From NCBI RefSeq assembly GCF_004769405.1, contig NZ_RQES01000001.1, positions 1-64,000 on the forward strand: 64,000 nucleotides of DNA, read 5' to 3'. Below are positions 16,326-25,106 of the stretch, piece after piece (within the stretch, counting starts at the first letter, position 1; each line of letters begins with the position of its first letter). This DNA comes from Leptospira selangorensis (lineage in GTDB: Bacteria > Spirochaetota > Leptospiria > Leptospirales > Leptospiraceae). A program made the translations under genes and the position numbers. A model generated the notes under the pieces. It searched no databases. It had not been told where the DNA came from and worked only from the letters and a program-made list of their open reading frames with translations.

Positions 16326-16859
16326 TTAAACTAGAGCCGTAGTTTCTTCTACGTAATTAGGGACCCAGCCACTCATGTCCTGGAAATAACGGACTGCTTT
16401 GATCCTTTTGTTCTCGTCTAGAGTGAACCAGTGATTTGTGTTTTTAGGAACGGAGATGAAGTCGTCTTTTTCCACCCTTACTAAAAACTTTTCACCGGCA
16501 AGTGCGAATCCGAAAATCCCGGATCCGTCTACGATATAACGAACTTCGTCGTCGGTATGATAATGCACTTTATCAAATTTAGCTAACATCTCGTTTAAGC
16601 CGGGAACTTGCGGATGAAGAACGATTAGGTCTCTAGATTGATAACCTTCTTTCTCCTTCAATGTCTCGAAACGATTATCTAAATTTTTAAGAAGAGCTTC
16701 TTTCTCATCATCTACAAGAGTTAATTTATCCGTAAGAGAATTAGAGGCACTAGGAACCGGCCAATGATCGTACTCGATCCCTCTTTTATTTAGGAAAGAT
16801 TTAACTTCAGTGTTGTCTTTGATTTCCGGTAGTCCCGGTTTTTGGATAATAGTCGCCAT
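16326..16859 (-). CDS. mtnD: Acireductone dioxygenase
   Basis: A 177-residue cupin of normal length for MtnD/ARD. The metal ligands are visible in HYHTDDE (two His and a Glu) and in NTNHWF (the fourth ligand). It oxidises the acireductone of methionine salvage to 2-keto-4-methylthiobutyrate with iron, or off-pathway with nickel. It is first in a three-gene operon with mtnB and an SDR. I saw no SAM or other riboswitch in the short leader. Confidence 0.93.
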   Translation of the reverse strand: MATIIQKPGLPEIKDNTEVKSFLNKRGIEYDHWPVPSASNSLTDKLTLVDDEKEALLKNLDNRFETLKEKEGYQSRDLIVLHPQVPGLNEMLAKFDKVHYHTDDEVRYIVDGSGIFGFALAGEKFLVRVEKDDFISVPKNTNHWFTLDENKRIKAVRYFQDMSGWVPNYVEETTALV

Positions 16860-16917
16860 TCGCGCCCTCCTTTAGGTGGTGTCCCTTTTTTTAGCTCCGC
16901 ACCCTCAAGCGGTAATT

Positions 16918-16943
16918 GCGGTCCCTTATATTTATGAGACCGC
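16918..16943 (-). terminator. Inverted repeat between efp and mtnD
   Basis: GCGGTC (16918-16923) and GACCGC (16938-16943) form a 6-bp stem with an AT-rich loop just after the efp stop. On the minus strand no U-run follows, so it is a weak terminator candidate at best. Confidence 0.35.
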
Positions 16944-16954
16944 TTTATAAAACC

Positions 16955-17521
16955 TTATTTATTGACCCTCTCCACGTAGGTAAGATCTCTCAAGTCGATC
17001 CGGATAGAATCACCTTGTTTGATAAAAATAGGTACGTTAATCTCTCCGCCTGTTTCTACAGTTACTCTTTTGAGAGCGGTTCCAGAAGTATCACCTTTGA
17101 GACCTTCTTCTGCATAAGTTACTTGCAGGATAGCAAAGTTTGGAGGAATCACTCCGATTGGTTTACCTTCATAGAAGGAAACTTCCATAGCAGTTTCTTC
17201 TTTTAAGAATGGAAGGATGTCCTCTAAGTATTCTTTAGAAACCGGAAGTTGTTCGAAGTCATTCGTGTCCATGAAGATGATATCATCACCCTCGGAATAA
17301 CAGATGGTCATCTGTCTCTTTTCCAATTCTACGGATTCTAATTTTTCCGCAGCCTTGAAGGTTCTTTCGATGGAGCTACTACGAACCAAGTTCTTTAATT
17401 TTGTGCGGATGAAGGCAGAACCCTTTCCCGGATTCACGAATTCGCTTTTTACAACGGAATAAAGTTCTCCTTCTACCTTGAGAACCATTCCTTTTCTAAC
17501 TTCAGTAATGCCTAAGTTCAT
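16955..17521 (-). CDS. efp: Translation elongation factor P
   Basis: This 188-residue EF-P relieves ribosome stalling at polyproline stretches. The tip loop carries NPGKGSAF, where K33 is the modification site. A lysine here in a PGKG context is the type that is beta-lysylated by EpmA using (R)-beta-lysine made by EpmB. Both modifying enzymes are encoded in this window (53245-54189 and 19267-20376). All three KOW/OB-type domains are present and the length is normal. Confidence 0.97.
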   Translation of the reverse strand: MNLGITEVRKGMVLKVEGELYSVVKSEFVNPGKGSAFIRTKLKNLVRSSSIERTFKAAEKLESVELEKRQMTICYSEGDDIIFMDTNDFEQLPVSKEYLEDILPFLKEETAMEVSFYEGKPIGVIPPNFAILQVTYAEEGLKGDTSGTALKRVTVETGGEINVPIFIKQGDSIRIDLRDLTYVERVNK

Positions 17522-17699
17522 AAACGACCTAAATAAAAAATACGCTACTTCTATATCCTTGCGGGAAGGCCGGGTGTCAAGCGATGTACTCAGGCTCTCT
17601 CGTTAATTGTAATATTTCAAGGCCAAAATCCGTTCGACTTTTCGCCTTATAAGAGGAGAATCCCCTTTTGGAAAAGATTTCCGGAGAACCAAAGACTCG

Positions 17700-18608
17700 A
17701 TGAAACAAAAATTAACGCTATTACTCCTTCTGTTTACCGTCCTAACGGTTGCCAATTGCAAAAAAGAACCCTTACTGATCACGGGGTCCGAAACCATGCA
17801 TACTTTATTGAACGTGGTAGCAGCCGGATACGCTAAGAAGAATTCTAATATAGAAGTGACCGTCCAAGGAGGAGGTTCCTTCGAAGGGATTGAAAAATTA
17901 TTCGAAGCCAAGACGGACATAGCCGCTTCTTCCAGACCTTTAACTCCTGAAGAACAAACCCAGTTCGAAAGAAAAGGAAGATTCGAGAATGTACTGATCG
18001 GCTATGATGGGATCGCTGTAGTAGTGAATCCGGCAAACTCTGTTTCTAAACTTACCTTAGAACAAATCTCCAAAATATTCTCCGGGGAGATAAAAGATTG
18101 GTCCCAAGTAGGTGGAAAACCAGGACCGATCCATGTGGTACTTCGAAACGATAAGAGTGGAACTGCAGCTTATTTCGAAACTCATATTCTAAGACAGAGA
18201 GACTTAGGAGAAAAAGAATACCAAACTTTTAAGAAGAAAGAATTCACGAATGATTCCAAGGTAGTTGCGGATAACGATGAGATGGCAGATCTGATCGAGA
18301 AAGATACCGCATCCGTTGGATTTATGGGAATGGGAAGCGCTCAGATCCAGAACAAAGGAAAAGTGAAAGCAGTTCCTTATTCCAAAACCGGGAAAGATCC
18401 TTTTGTGGAGCCGAGCATCCAAAACGTTTCCGAAAGAAAATACAAACTCTCTAGAGGTTTGTACCTATTTTATCTCTCCGATAGAGGTAAAAAAATTGAT
18501 GAGTTCATTACTTATATCACTTCGGAAGAAGGACAGGCTATGGTGCTGAAAAGCGGCTATTTAAGAAGTACTTTAAGTACTGTAGAAGTAGAAGCGATCA
18601 AACCATAA
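17700..18608 (+). CDS. PstS-like phosphate-type substrate-binding lipoprotein
   Basis: A 302-residue periplasmic binding protein of the PstS family. A lipoprotein signal ends in TVANC, so Cys20 is probably lipidated. The ligand loop GSETMHTLLNVVA and the later RNDKSGTA segment are where PstS proteins bind phosphate. No pstCAB permease genes are nearby, so it either serves a distant transporter or acts in sensing. A related oxyanion such as tungstate is less likely given the SGTA motif. Confidence 0.85.
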   Translation: MKQKLTLLLLLFTVLTVANCKKEPLLITGSETMHTLLNVVAAGYAKKNSNIEVTVQGGGSFEGIEKLFEAKTDIAASSRPLTPEEQTQFERKGRFENVLIGYDGIAVVVNPANSVSKLTLEQISKIFSGEIKDWSQVGGKPGPIHVVLRNDKSGTAAYFETHILRQRDLGEKEYQTFKKKEFTNDSKVVADNDEMADLIEKDTASVGFMGMGSAQIQNKGKVKAVPYSKTGKDPFVEPSIQNVSERKYKLSRGLYLFYLSDRGKKIDEFITYITSEEGQAMVLKSGYLRSTLSTVEVEAIKP

Positions 18609-18673
18609 ATTCCGATTTTCTTCCCGAAAAAAGGTTGCGAAAGCCGTTTTGTTCCGTCTAAGGTTAGATAGAT

Positions 18674-18994
18674 ATGAAGCGGCTTTGGCTTTTACCTCTG
18701 ATCTTATTCATGGTACTCGCCCTCTTCAGTGAGGTCGTGGCCAGAGATTATAGTTCCGCCAAAAGTTATTCCTTCCAAAAAAAATCAAGAACCCAATCTT
18801 TCAGAGATGGTGATGACCAAGGACTTCCGTCCTTATTCTCCACGAGTGCAGACGATGCAGTCATCGGATTAATCACCAAATTCTCCCAGTCAGCTTCCGG
18901 ATTAAAGAGTAGCCTTCTTCCGAATGACTCAGATCGCAATTTTTACTTTCACACCCTAGCTTATCGTTATCTTTTCCTTCCCCCTCCGGTCTGA
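18674..18994 (+). CDS. Small secreted protein of unknown function
   Basis: The 106-residue protein starts with a clear signal peptide (about residues 1-23, cleaved after VVA). The mature part is polar and Ser-rich, with no family I recognise. Coding is supported by the signal sequence, position and codon use. A short hairpin CCGGT-CTG-ACCGG followed by TTTT overlaps its stop codon (18986-19002). Confidence 0.65.
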   Translation: MKRLWLLPLILFMVLALFSEVVARDYSSAKSYSFQKKSRTQSFRDGDDQGLPSLFSTSADDAVIGLITKFSQSASGLKSSLLPNDSDRNFYFHTLAYRYLFLPPPV

Positions 18995-19010
18995 CCGGTT
19001 TTCATTCTGT

Positions 19011-19030
19011 AAGTCCTCGGGAGGACTTTT
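19011..19030 (+). terminator. Hairpin after the small secreted protein
   Basis: AGTCCT and AGGACT flank a CGGG loop, extendable to AAGTCC/GGACTT, followed by TTCCCC. It looks like a terminator with a short T-tract for the gene ending at 18994. Confidence 0.5.
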
Positions 19031-19177
19031 CCCCGTAAAAAGCATGAATGCGGTTTCGGGCAAAAATTCCGCTTCGGCAAAAATAGAAAACGGGAAATCT
19101 AGCTCATCCTTCTCCTAAGTCTCCAACTTTAATAGATGGGCATTCTCCTTGAGGTTATATAAATAAACGACTCGAAT

Positions 19178-19207
19178 GGAAACCTATGTTTGGTTTCCTT
19201 CTTTTTT
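19178..19207 (+). terminator. Rho-independent terminator or attenuator upstream of epmB
   Basis: GGAAACC (19178-19184) and GGTTTCC (19192-19198) form a perfect 7-bp stem with a 7-base loop, followed by TTCTTTTTT. It lies about 60 bases before the epmB start, nearly 200 bases after the previous gene, so it either ends a short transcript from 19031-19177 or attenuates epmB. Confidence 0.65.
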
Positions 19208-19266
19208 ATACGGATACTCGGTTGACTAGAATTGCAGGCGTGAGAATCCATCAGTAAGAGGACTTC

Positions 19267-20376
19267 TTGGAACTCGTTTCATCACATCCAAAACAAAAGA
19301 AAGTTTCCGAATCGGAATGGTTGGATTGGAAATGGCAGATCCAAAATCGGATCAAAGATGGATCCGAACTGGAAAATTACATCCGGATCAATTCTGAAGA
19401 AAAAGAAGCATTACTCGCTTGCTCGGATGTGTTCAGCTTCTCCGCTACTCCTTATTATTTGAATCTCGCAGATCCGGAAGATCCGAACTGCCCTATTCGA
19501 TTACAAGTTTTACCAAGAAAAGAAGAGTTACATACAAGAGCCTGGGACAGAAGAGATCCGCTGGCAGAAGAATCCTATATGCCAGTCAAAGGAGTGACTC
19601 ATCGTTATCCGGATAGAGCACTTTGGTATCTATCTCATGTATGTGCAGTCTATTGTAGATTCTGCACCAGAAAAAGAAAGGTATCCCAATCTGCAGACAC
19701 GCCAGGCTCCGAAGATTGGAAAGATGCAATCCGTTATTTTAGAGAACATACTGAGATCAAAGAAGTAATCCTTTCAGGAGGAGATCCTTTAAATCTTTCT
19801 GATTCAAAACTAGATTATCTTCTGGGCGAATTAAAATCTATTCCACATATCAATCAGGTTCGTATCCATACGAGATACCCTGTTACACTTCCTATGAGGA
19901 TTACGTCGGAACTCTGTCAGGTGCTCAAAAAACATTTTCCGATCTATCTGGTAACACATTTCAATCATTCCAAAGAGCTTACTGAGCTTGTAAAAGAAAG
20001 GATCGGGATGCTCGCGAAAGAAGGTGCAGTAACCGTTCTAAACCAGGCTGTACTTTTGAAAGGGATCAATAATTCTGTAGGAGCTTTGACAGATTTATTC
20101 TACGGACTGACCAAAATCGGGATCAAACCGTATTATTTGCACCAATGCGACGAGGTATTCGGATCTTCTCATTTTAGGGTCCCTATAGAAGAAGGTGTGG
20201 AACTCATGAAACAGATCCGAGGAAGTATCAGCGGACTGAGCGTTCCGTTATATGTGGTGGATCTGACAGGAGGAGGAGGAAAAGTACCTCTACCTGCGAA
20301 CTATCTGGAAGAAACCAAAACTTCTTCTTATGTATTTCGAAATTATAAAGGAGATCTGTATGAGATCGGTTTTTAG
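19267..20376 (+). CDS. epmB: EF-P (R)-beta-lysine-forming lysine 2,3-aminomutase (EpmB/KamA family)
   Basis: A 369-residue radical-SAM aminomutase. The cluster motif is C126-AVY-C130-RF-C133, and the PLP lysine K339 sits in the family's GGGGK loop. Catabolic lysine 2,3-aminomutases are usually more than 410 residues, whereas EpmB is about 340, so the size favours EpmB. The presence of efp with a modifiable lysine and of epmA in the same window supports that assignment. The start is TTG at 19267, preceded by AGAGGA at good spacing. A lipoprotein gene overlaps the 3' end. Confidence 0.88.
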   Translation: MELVSSHPKQKKVSESEWLDWKWQIQNRIKDGSELENYIRINSEEKEALLACSDVFSFSATPYYLNLADPEDPNCPIRLQVLPRKEELHTRAWDRRDPLAEESYMPVKGVTHRYPDRALWYLSHVCAVYCRFCTRKRKVSQSADTPGSEDWKDAIRYFREHTEIKEVILSGGDPLNLSDSKLDYLLGELKSIPHINQVRIHTRYPVTLPMRITSELCQVLKKHFPIYLVTHFNHSKELTELVKERIGMLAKEGAVTVLNQAVLLKGINNSVGALTDLFYGLTKIGIKPYYLHQCDEVFGSSHFRVPIEEGVELMKQIRGSISGLSVPLYVVDLTGGGGKVPLPANYLEETKTSSYVFRNYKGDLYEIGF

Positions 20377-20908
20377 AAGTATCATTCTACTTATATCCGC
20401 CCTGGCCTTCTCAGAATGCAAAAGCCACCAGGAGAATCCGACCTCGGTCGTAGCTGAAAATCCGTCGGCACTTCGACTCAATTATGATGTAGTATATTAT
20501 ACAGGCGGACATTCCGTTTTACTCAACTCAGGAAGATTATTCGCCAGGGGACTCTTCTACGAATGTAAAGTATCCGACACGAATTCCAATTTCGAAAGTT
20601 TCCGGGCTTCTTCTTACACTGAGGATAATTCAAACGATTTCAGACAATTGGTATCCGAAACAGACCAGGCAAAATTCAATTCCAGACAATTCCAATATTT
20701 CCCAATCGGGGAAAATTCCAGGGCCACAGTATTTTCTGGCTGCGCCAAAGGATCGGGAGCGGAAAAATGTTACGTCCGTTGGGAGTGGCAAAAAGAAGCG
20801 TTCATATTCGTGTTCGAAACCCAATTGGAAAACAAAAAGGGACTGGGTACCGCGGAATTAGGAAAAGAATTCCACGAATTCGTAAGCCGGGGAATAAAAG
20901 CGTTTTAA
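20360..20908 (+). CDS. Small lipoprotein of unknown function
   Basis: The start is the ATG at 20360, with AAGGAG seven bases upstream inside epmB. An earlier in-frame start at 20330 would add residues before the signal peptide. The 182-residue product begins with a signal and a lipobox ending FSEC. The rest is a compact, probably beta-rich domain with two Cys in the second half, SGCAKGSGAEKCYVRW, which may pair. It overlaps epmB by 17 bases, so it is probably translated from the same message. I recognise no family. Confidence 0.75.
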   Translation: MRSVFRSIILLISALAFSECKSHQENPTSVVAENPSALRLNYDVVYYTGGHSVLLNSGRLFARGLFYECKVSDTNSNFESFRASSYTEDNSNDFRQLVSETDQAKFNSRQFQYFPIGENSRATVFSGCAKGSGAEKCYVRWEWQKEAFIFVFETQLENKKGLGTAELGKEFHEFVSRGIKAF

Positions 20909-20986
20909 AAGTGTATTTTCTTGACCGATTTTGATCCGGAAAGTATGTTATCCGGCGGGGAGAAGAGATCCCGAGGATAAGATAGA

Positions 20987-21193
20987 ATGTGGTTAAAATT
21001 GGGGGATACCGAGGTCATTAATCTAGACTATATCTCCTCCATCAAAAAGAACATGGCGGCAAACTCGATAGAGATCACCTACCATGACTTCAACCACGTA
21101 AAATCGCTTCCTTTCGGAGATCCGGAAGATAGAGATCGGGCCTACAAAGCCATTTTGGAAAACCTTTCCAGGATGCGTTTGTTTTTCGAATAG
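20987..21193 (+). CDS. Small conserved-looking protein of unknown function
   Basis: A 68-residue protein with regular beta strands (WLKLGDTEVINLDYI, NSIEITYHDF) and a C-terminal amphipathic helix. It looks like a compact cytosolic fold, possibly a miniature PH-like or ligand-binding unit, but I cannot name it. It lies in a run of plus-strand genes. Confidence 0.6.
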   Translation: MWLKLGDTEVINLDYISSIKKNMAANSIEITYHDFNHVKSLPFGDPEDRDRAYKAILENLSRMRLFFE

Positions 21194-21242
21194 TATATCT
21201 TCTAATATTCCTAAGAGTAGAGACCAAAGCGATTCTAAAGCC

Positions 21243-21998
21243 ATGGAACGAATTAAAGAAAATCTATCCAGCGTCTCCTCCCTAAAACCATTCGAACTCA
21301 TATTTTTCGGTTCCAGACAAAGAAGAGAAGGAGACGAATCTTCCGACTTCAACTTTCTTGTGCTCGCAGATCCTTCCGATCAGCTCAAAGGAAATTTTAT
21401 CCGAGAGATCAACCGAGCGATGGAGCCACTCCAAAGCCAGGGACAGGTAAACTTACTCGCTGCAGACTGGGACGGATTCCGCACCAGGATGAGAAGTTAC
21501 GACCCGGGAGCCATCCATATCTGCGAACTGGGCGAACCTTATTTCGGTTCGGAATACTTTCCAGTCATCAAAGAAGAATGGGATAAACTTAAATCCGAGC
21601 CTATCGACGGAAACACCGCAGGCAAATATTTAAGAAAACGTTATAGATTCTATAAAGGTATCGTTCCTCGCAATACTAAGGAAGACGTGGTCCGGATGGA
21701 AAGACTTCTGACAGTCTATCTCCAAAACTGGATGTTCCGACATATCGAAGATCTTGGGATCGCAGAGATAGTAAACTCGGATATCCCTTCCAGGATCGGG
21801 CCGATGTTCCGTGCGCTTTATTCAAAGGAAGCCAAAGGAAACACTTTGGAACTACTATCGCTATATGAAGAAGTTCTAAAATTGAAAAAGGAACTGCGTT
21901 CTCCGGAGTCCCCTTTCTCCGTAGAAAGATTCAACCAGCTCAAAGAAACTTTACGCTTCGAAGAAAAAGAAATTCGAATTTTAAAACTGAACTATTAA
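21243..21998 (+). CDS. Nucleotidyltransferase-fold protein
   Basis: A 251-residue protein whose N-terminal 100 residues match the minimal nucleotidyltransferase fold: FFGSRQRREG then SSDFNFLVL. The usual two catalytic aspartates are DxD; here the sequence is SDFN, so the second acidic residue is replaced and activity is doubtful. The C-terminal half is helical and resembles HEPN-like or substrate-binding helical domains that accompany such enzymes. Substrate unknown. It converges with the SGNH gene, overlapping by four bases. Confidence 0.75.
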   Translation: MERIKENLSSVSSLKPFELIFFGSRQRREGDESSDFNFLVLADPSDQLKGNFIREINRAMEPLQSQGQVNLLAADWDGFRTRMRSYDPGAIHICELGEPYFGSEYFPVIKEEWDKLKSEPIDGNTAGKYLRKRYRFYKGIVPRNTKEDVVRMERLLTVYLQNWMFRHIEDLGIAEIVNSDIPSRIGPMFRALYSKEAKGNTLELLSLYEEVLKLKKELRSPESPFSVERFNQLKETLRFEEKEIRILKLNY

Positions 21999-22732
21999 GA
22001 TTTAGTTGCCGCGGCCAAAATTGAATCCGCGATTTCTTCTCCCCAAATAGAACAACCTTTTATTGAAGGATGGAATCCATCCGAACAAAAGATTCCGTCT
22101 GGAGAAAGTGATCCGATCTTTCTCATCGGAATATGAAATACATTTTCTAACTTCGCAGAAAGATAAGAAGAAGCCTGGTCCAAAAGTCTGGCCTTCCAAC
22201 CTAAAACAAATCTCATAGTCTTAGGTAAGGCTGGGAAAATACCGAGAGGTGGAACTCCTGCAATAAATACTGGAGCGCTCGGATATTTTGTCCTACAAAG
22301 ATCGATCAGATCCTGCAGATCAGAAGACCATTTTTTCTGGGAATTCAATTTCACTACATCATTAGCGCCCAAAGCAATAACGATCGCATCCGGAAAAGAT
22401 TCAGGCAAACGAGATCCAAACTTTTCCTTTGCTTCCTCCAAAGTGATCCCACTTTGTCCTATCGCTTTCCAAAAGATCTTCCTTCCGCTCTTGTTTTTAA
22501 GAGCAGAAGCAATTTGGCCGGTCAAAGAACTTTTATAGTCTGGAATTCCCACACCTGCAACGGTAGATTCTCCCAAAACCAAAAGATGGAATGGATTAGA
22601 ACCAGGAAATTCCCCAAAGTTTGGGCCGGAAGCTTCCGGCAAACGAGGGATCCTTTTACGAGCCTTCAACCCCTGCCATATAAGTACAGGGGATAAGAGA
22701 AGGCTCGTAGTATAAAACGGGATCTCTCTCAT
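21995..22732 (-). CDS. SGNH/GDSL-type hydrolase
   Basis: The 245-residue protein has the SGNH blocks: Ser in VLGESTVAG (block I), Gly in AIGQSGIT (block II), Asn in ALGANDVV (block III) and the Asp/His pair in SDGFHPSIKG (block V). It should be an esterase or lipase acting on acyl or acetyl groups. An N-terminal hydrophobic stretch (TTSLLLSPVLIW) may be a membrane anchor. It follows the CrtI-like oxidoreductase after nine bases, so they likely form one operon. Confidence 0.88.
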   Translation of the reverse strand: MREIPFYTTSLLLSPVLIWQGLKARKRIPRLPEASGPNFGEFPGSNPFHLLVLGESTVAGVGIPDYKSSLTGQIASALKNKSGRKIFWKAIGQSGITLEEAKEKFGSRLPESFPDAIVIALGANDVVKLNSQKKWSSDLQDLIDLCRTKYPSAPVFIAGVPPLGIFPALPKTMRFVLGWKARLLDQASSYLSAKLENVFHIPMRKIGSLSPDGIFCSDGFHPSIKGCSIWGEEIADSILAAATKS

Positions 22733-22741
22733 TAGAATTTT

Positions 22742-24331
22742 CTAATTTCTTAATTCTCTCAATAAATTTGCGTTGCCGGTTACTGCAAGAGCAGCAGCTA
22801 AACCCCCCATCATCGCACCTGCAATTCCAGGAGAAGCTGCATCCGCACCGGTTAAATATAGACCCTCAACCGGAGTTCTAACATCAAACCAAGGACATTT
22901 TTCCTTCTTATATCTTTCAGGCACACAAGCCAAACCATAGATTGCGCCGTCAGGATGTGAAGTAAAATGTTCATTCGTAATCGGAGTGGAAAGTTCCGCA
23001 AATTCGACCAATTTAGTAAGACCAGGAAATCTGGACTCCAATGTGGTAAGGATACGATTTATGATCCTCTCCTTAAATCCCTTATACTCCTCTCCTCTTT
23101 TCTTCCAAGGTTCGTCTTTCCATTCTGCAAAATTAGAATAATCCGTGAATGTGATAACATCCATCGTATGGGACTTAGCTTCCGGGTTTTTTAAACTTGG
23201 AAAGGAAAGATATAGATTCGGGATCTCATCACTTTCGGAAAGCCAATCATTCCTTTCTGAAAAATTCTTATCATGATCAGGAGAAGCGAAAATCCAATAG
23301 TTCTCCCCTTTAAATCCGAATTTCGCAGGACTCTCGGAAAGACCAAGATAGAGGCAAATACTTGTAGTCATTCTTTCTCTATTATAAAAATCTTTTAGAT
23401 CCTTTCTGAAAGAAATCGGATAGGAATCAGGGATCAATTTTGTATAAGTAGGATAAGCTCCCGCGCAGGAGATTACCACCGGAGCGAAAAAGTCGCGCTC
23501 ATGACCTTCTCCTCTTAATGCTTTTGCTTTTACCCCTACTACCTTTCCATCCTTGATCAGGATTTCCTTTGCTTCTACAGAAGATAAAACCGCACCACCA
23601 TTCTCTTGTAAGATAGGTTCTATTGTATCGAAAATTTTACCGGCGCCTCCGACTGGATAATAACCTCCGTTAATATAATGCTGAACCAGTGTAGCATGCA
23701 TCGCAAAAGCAACTTTAGAAGGTGGAAGTCCATAATCACCCCATTGAGCGGCCAAAATTCCCTTCAAATCATCACTCTTAAAATTTTTATCGAAATAATC
23801 CTTGAGAGTTACTACATTTCCTTCTCCTAATATTCCAATGAGAGAATCCAAAGGTGGAGGAGAAAGTCTCATCATGATCGCCTTTCCAAAAAGGACTGAA
23901 ATTTTTCTAATATCCTTTAAATATCTTTCGATAGCTTCCTCTTCTTCCGGGAATTGGCTAATCAGATCCGATTTGAATTTTTCCGGATTTCCATAAATAT
24001 CAAAATTTCGAGTAGGGAAAACCAAACGTTCAAAAGGATCCGGCATTCTTTTCCAAGCGAGTTGTCCACGAGTGATCTTATCCGAGATCTTCTTACAAAG
24101 TCCGCCTTCATGCATATCACCCACATAATGAATTCCCACATCCCAATGATACTTTCCTTGTTTTCTTTGGAACTCGTGAGTAAAACCGCCCGGCTGGAAA
24201 TGTTTTTCCAGAACCAAAATTTTCTTACCCGCAGATTGGGCCAAAAGACTTGCGGTGGTTAGGCTTCCCATTCCGGAACCTATAAATATAATATCGAATT
24301 CGTTTCCTACTTGATCAATATTCATTGACAA
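22742..24331 (-). CDS. CrtI/retinol-saturase-like FAD oxidoreductase
   Basis: A 529-residue flavoprotein of the phytoene desaturase / carotenoid isomerase / retinol saturase superfamily. The FAD-binding motif is GSGMGSLTTA near residue 17. The C-terminal FAD loop LTGADAASPGIAGAMMGG is typical of this group. Likely substrates are long polyunsaturated or isoprenoid lipids. No carotenoid synthesis genes lie beside it. It is transcribed away from a TetR-family gene with an inverted repeat between them, so it is probably that regulator's target. Confidence 0.88.
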   Translation of the reverse strand: MSMNIDQVGNEFDIIFIGSGMGSLTTASLLAQSAGKKILVLEKHFQPGGFTHEFQRKQGKYHWDVGIHYVGDMHEGGLCKKISDKITRGQLAWKRMPDPFERLVFPTRNFDIYGNPEKFKSDLISQFPEEEEAIERYLKDIRKISVLFGKAIMMRLSPPPLDSLIGILGEGNVVTLKDYFDKNFKSDDLKGILAAQWGDYGLPPSKVAFAMHATLVQHYINGGYYPVGGAGKIFDTIEPILQENGGAVLSSVEAKEILIKDGKVVGVKAKALRGEGHERDFFAPVVISCAGAYPTYTKLIPDSYPISFRKDLKDFYNRERMTTSICLYLGLSESPAKFGFKGENYWIFASPDHDKNFSERNDWLSESDEIPNLYLSFPSLKNPEAKSHTMDVITFTDYSNFAEWKDEPWKKRGEEYKGFKERIINRILTTLESRFPGLTKLVEFAELSTPITNEHFTSHPDGAIYGLACVPERYKKEKCPWFDVRTPVEGLYLTGADAASPGIAGAMMGGLAAALAVTGNANLLRELRN

Positions 24332-24349
24332 AACCTCTTATTCGCATTC

Positions 24350-24370
24350 AATGTGAACACTGAACACATT
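24350..24370. promoter_or_regulatory. Candidate TetR operator between divergent genes
   Basis: AATGTG (24350-24355) and CACATT (24365-24370) are an inverted repeat with nine bases between them. The site is 19 bases from the oxidoreductase start and 40 bases from the TetR start. This is the usual place for an autoregulating TetR-family repressor. Confidence 0.5.
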
Positions 24371-24410
24371 CAGTTTTATAATTTCACCCTTTAATGTAAT
24401 ACATGTCAAC

Positions 24411-25031
24411 ATGAAAAATTCCCAAGAAAAAAATTCATACCACCACGGAGACCTAAAAAGGGCCTTATTGGATGCTTCCATTAAGATCTTAAAAGAAGAA
24501 GGTTATAAGGCCCTAAGCCTCAGAAAAGCCGCAACCCTGGCCGGAGTCAGCCAATCCGCACCTTATAGACATTATCCAGATTTAGAATCTTTATACGCAG
24601 ACATCGCAGAAGAAGGATTTAAGATCTTAGCAGAAAGACAAAAAAGACTGAGAGCAAAATATAAAAAAAGACCCTTGCTACTATTCAGAGAATCCGGGGT
24701 TTCTTATGTAGAATTCGCATTAGAAAATCCTGATCTATTTCGAATCATGTATGGGAACCAGATCGAAAGCCATCTGAAATATGATTCGCTGATCAAAACG
24801 GAAGATGAAACTTTTCAGATCATAGTAGATATCATCAAAGATTGTCAAAAAGCAGGACTGATCCCGGAAGGAAATGCAGAAAAAGCGGCCACATCCGCTT
24901 GGACAATGGCACATGGAGTTGCAGTATTATTGTCCGGCCAACAGATGATGTTTCGATCTATCGAGATCAAACAAGCAAGAAAGATCACTAAGGATTTAAT
25001 TCAGTTTTTATATACTGGATTAAAGGCCTAG
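24411..25031 (+). CDS. TetR/AcrR-family transcriptional regulator
   Basis: A 206-residue TetR regulator. The N-terminal helix-turn-helix is clear (LRKAATLAGVSQSAPYRHYPD, about residues 37-57). The C-terminal ligand domain resembles the WHG-type family, with FALENPDLFRIMYG and AWTMAHGVAVL. It is divergent from the CrtI-like gene and probably controls both. The ligand is unknown, but lipids are plausible given the target. Confidence 0.92.
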   Translation: MKNSQEKNSYHHGDLKRALLDASIKILKEEGYKALSLRKAATLAGVSQSAPYRHYPDLESLYADIAEEGFKILAERQKRLRAKYKKRPLLLFRESGVSYVEFALENPDLFRIMYGNQIESHLKYDSLIKTEDETFQIIVDIIKDCQKAGLIPEGNAEKAATSAWTMAHGVAVLLSGQQMMFRSIEIKQARKITKDLIQFLYTGLKA

Positions 25032-25106
25032 TTCGCAATTTAGTCGCGGAATTGCGGACTCATTGGCTACTGTGCAAAGGTTGCAAACCTATATGCGAAG
25101 GATATT

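Noticed and set aside
16860..16954. SAM or methionine riboswitch before mtnD
   Set aside because: The short gap has a simple inverted repeat but none of the conserved riboswitch cores, and it is too short for a SAM-I fold.
21243..21998. MNT/HEPN toxin-antitoxin pair
   Set aside because: Only one 251-residue protein is present with both parts on one chain, and no partner gene overlaps. The acidic pair is incomplete.
25034..25056. Inverted repeat CGCAATT/AATTGCG as a terminator of the TetR gene
   Set aside because: Seven-base stem with a nine-base loop and no T-run on either strand; could be chance.
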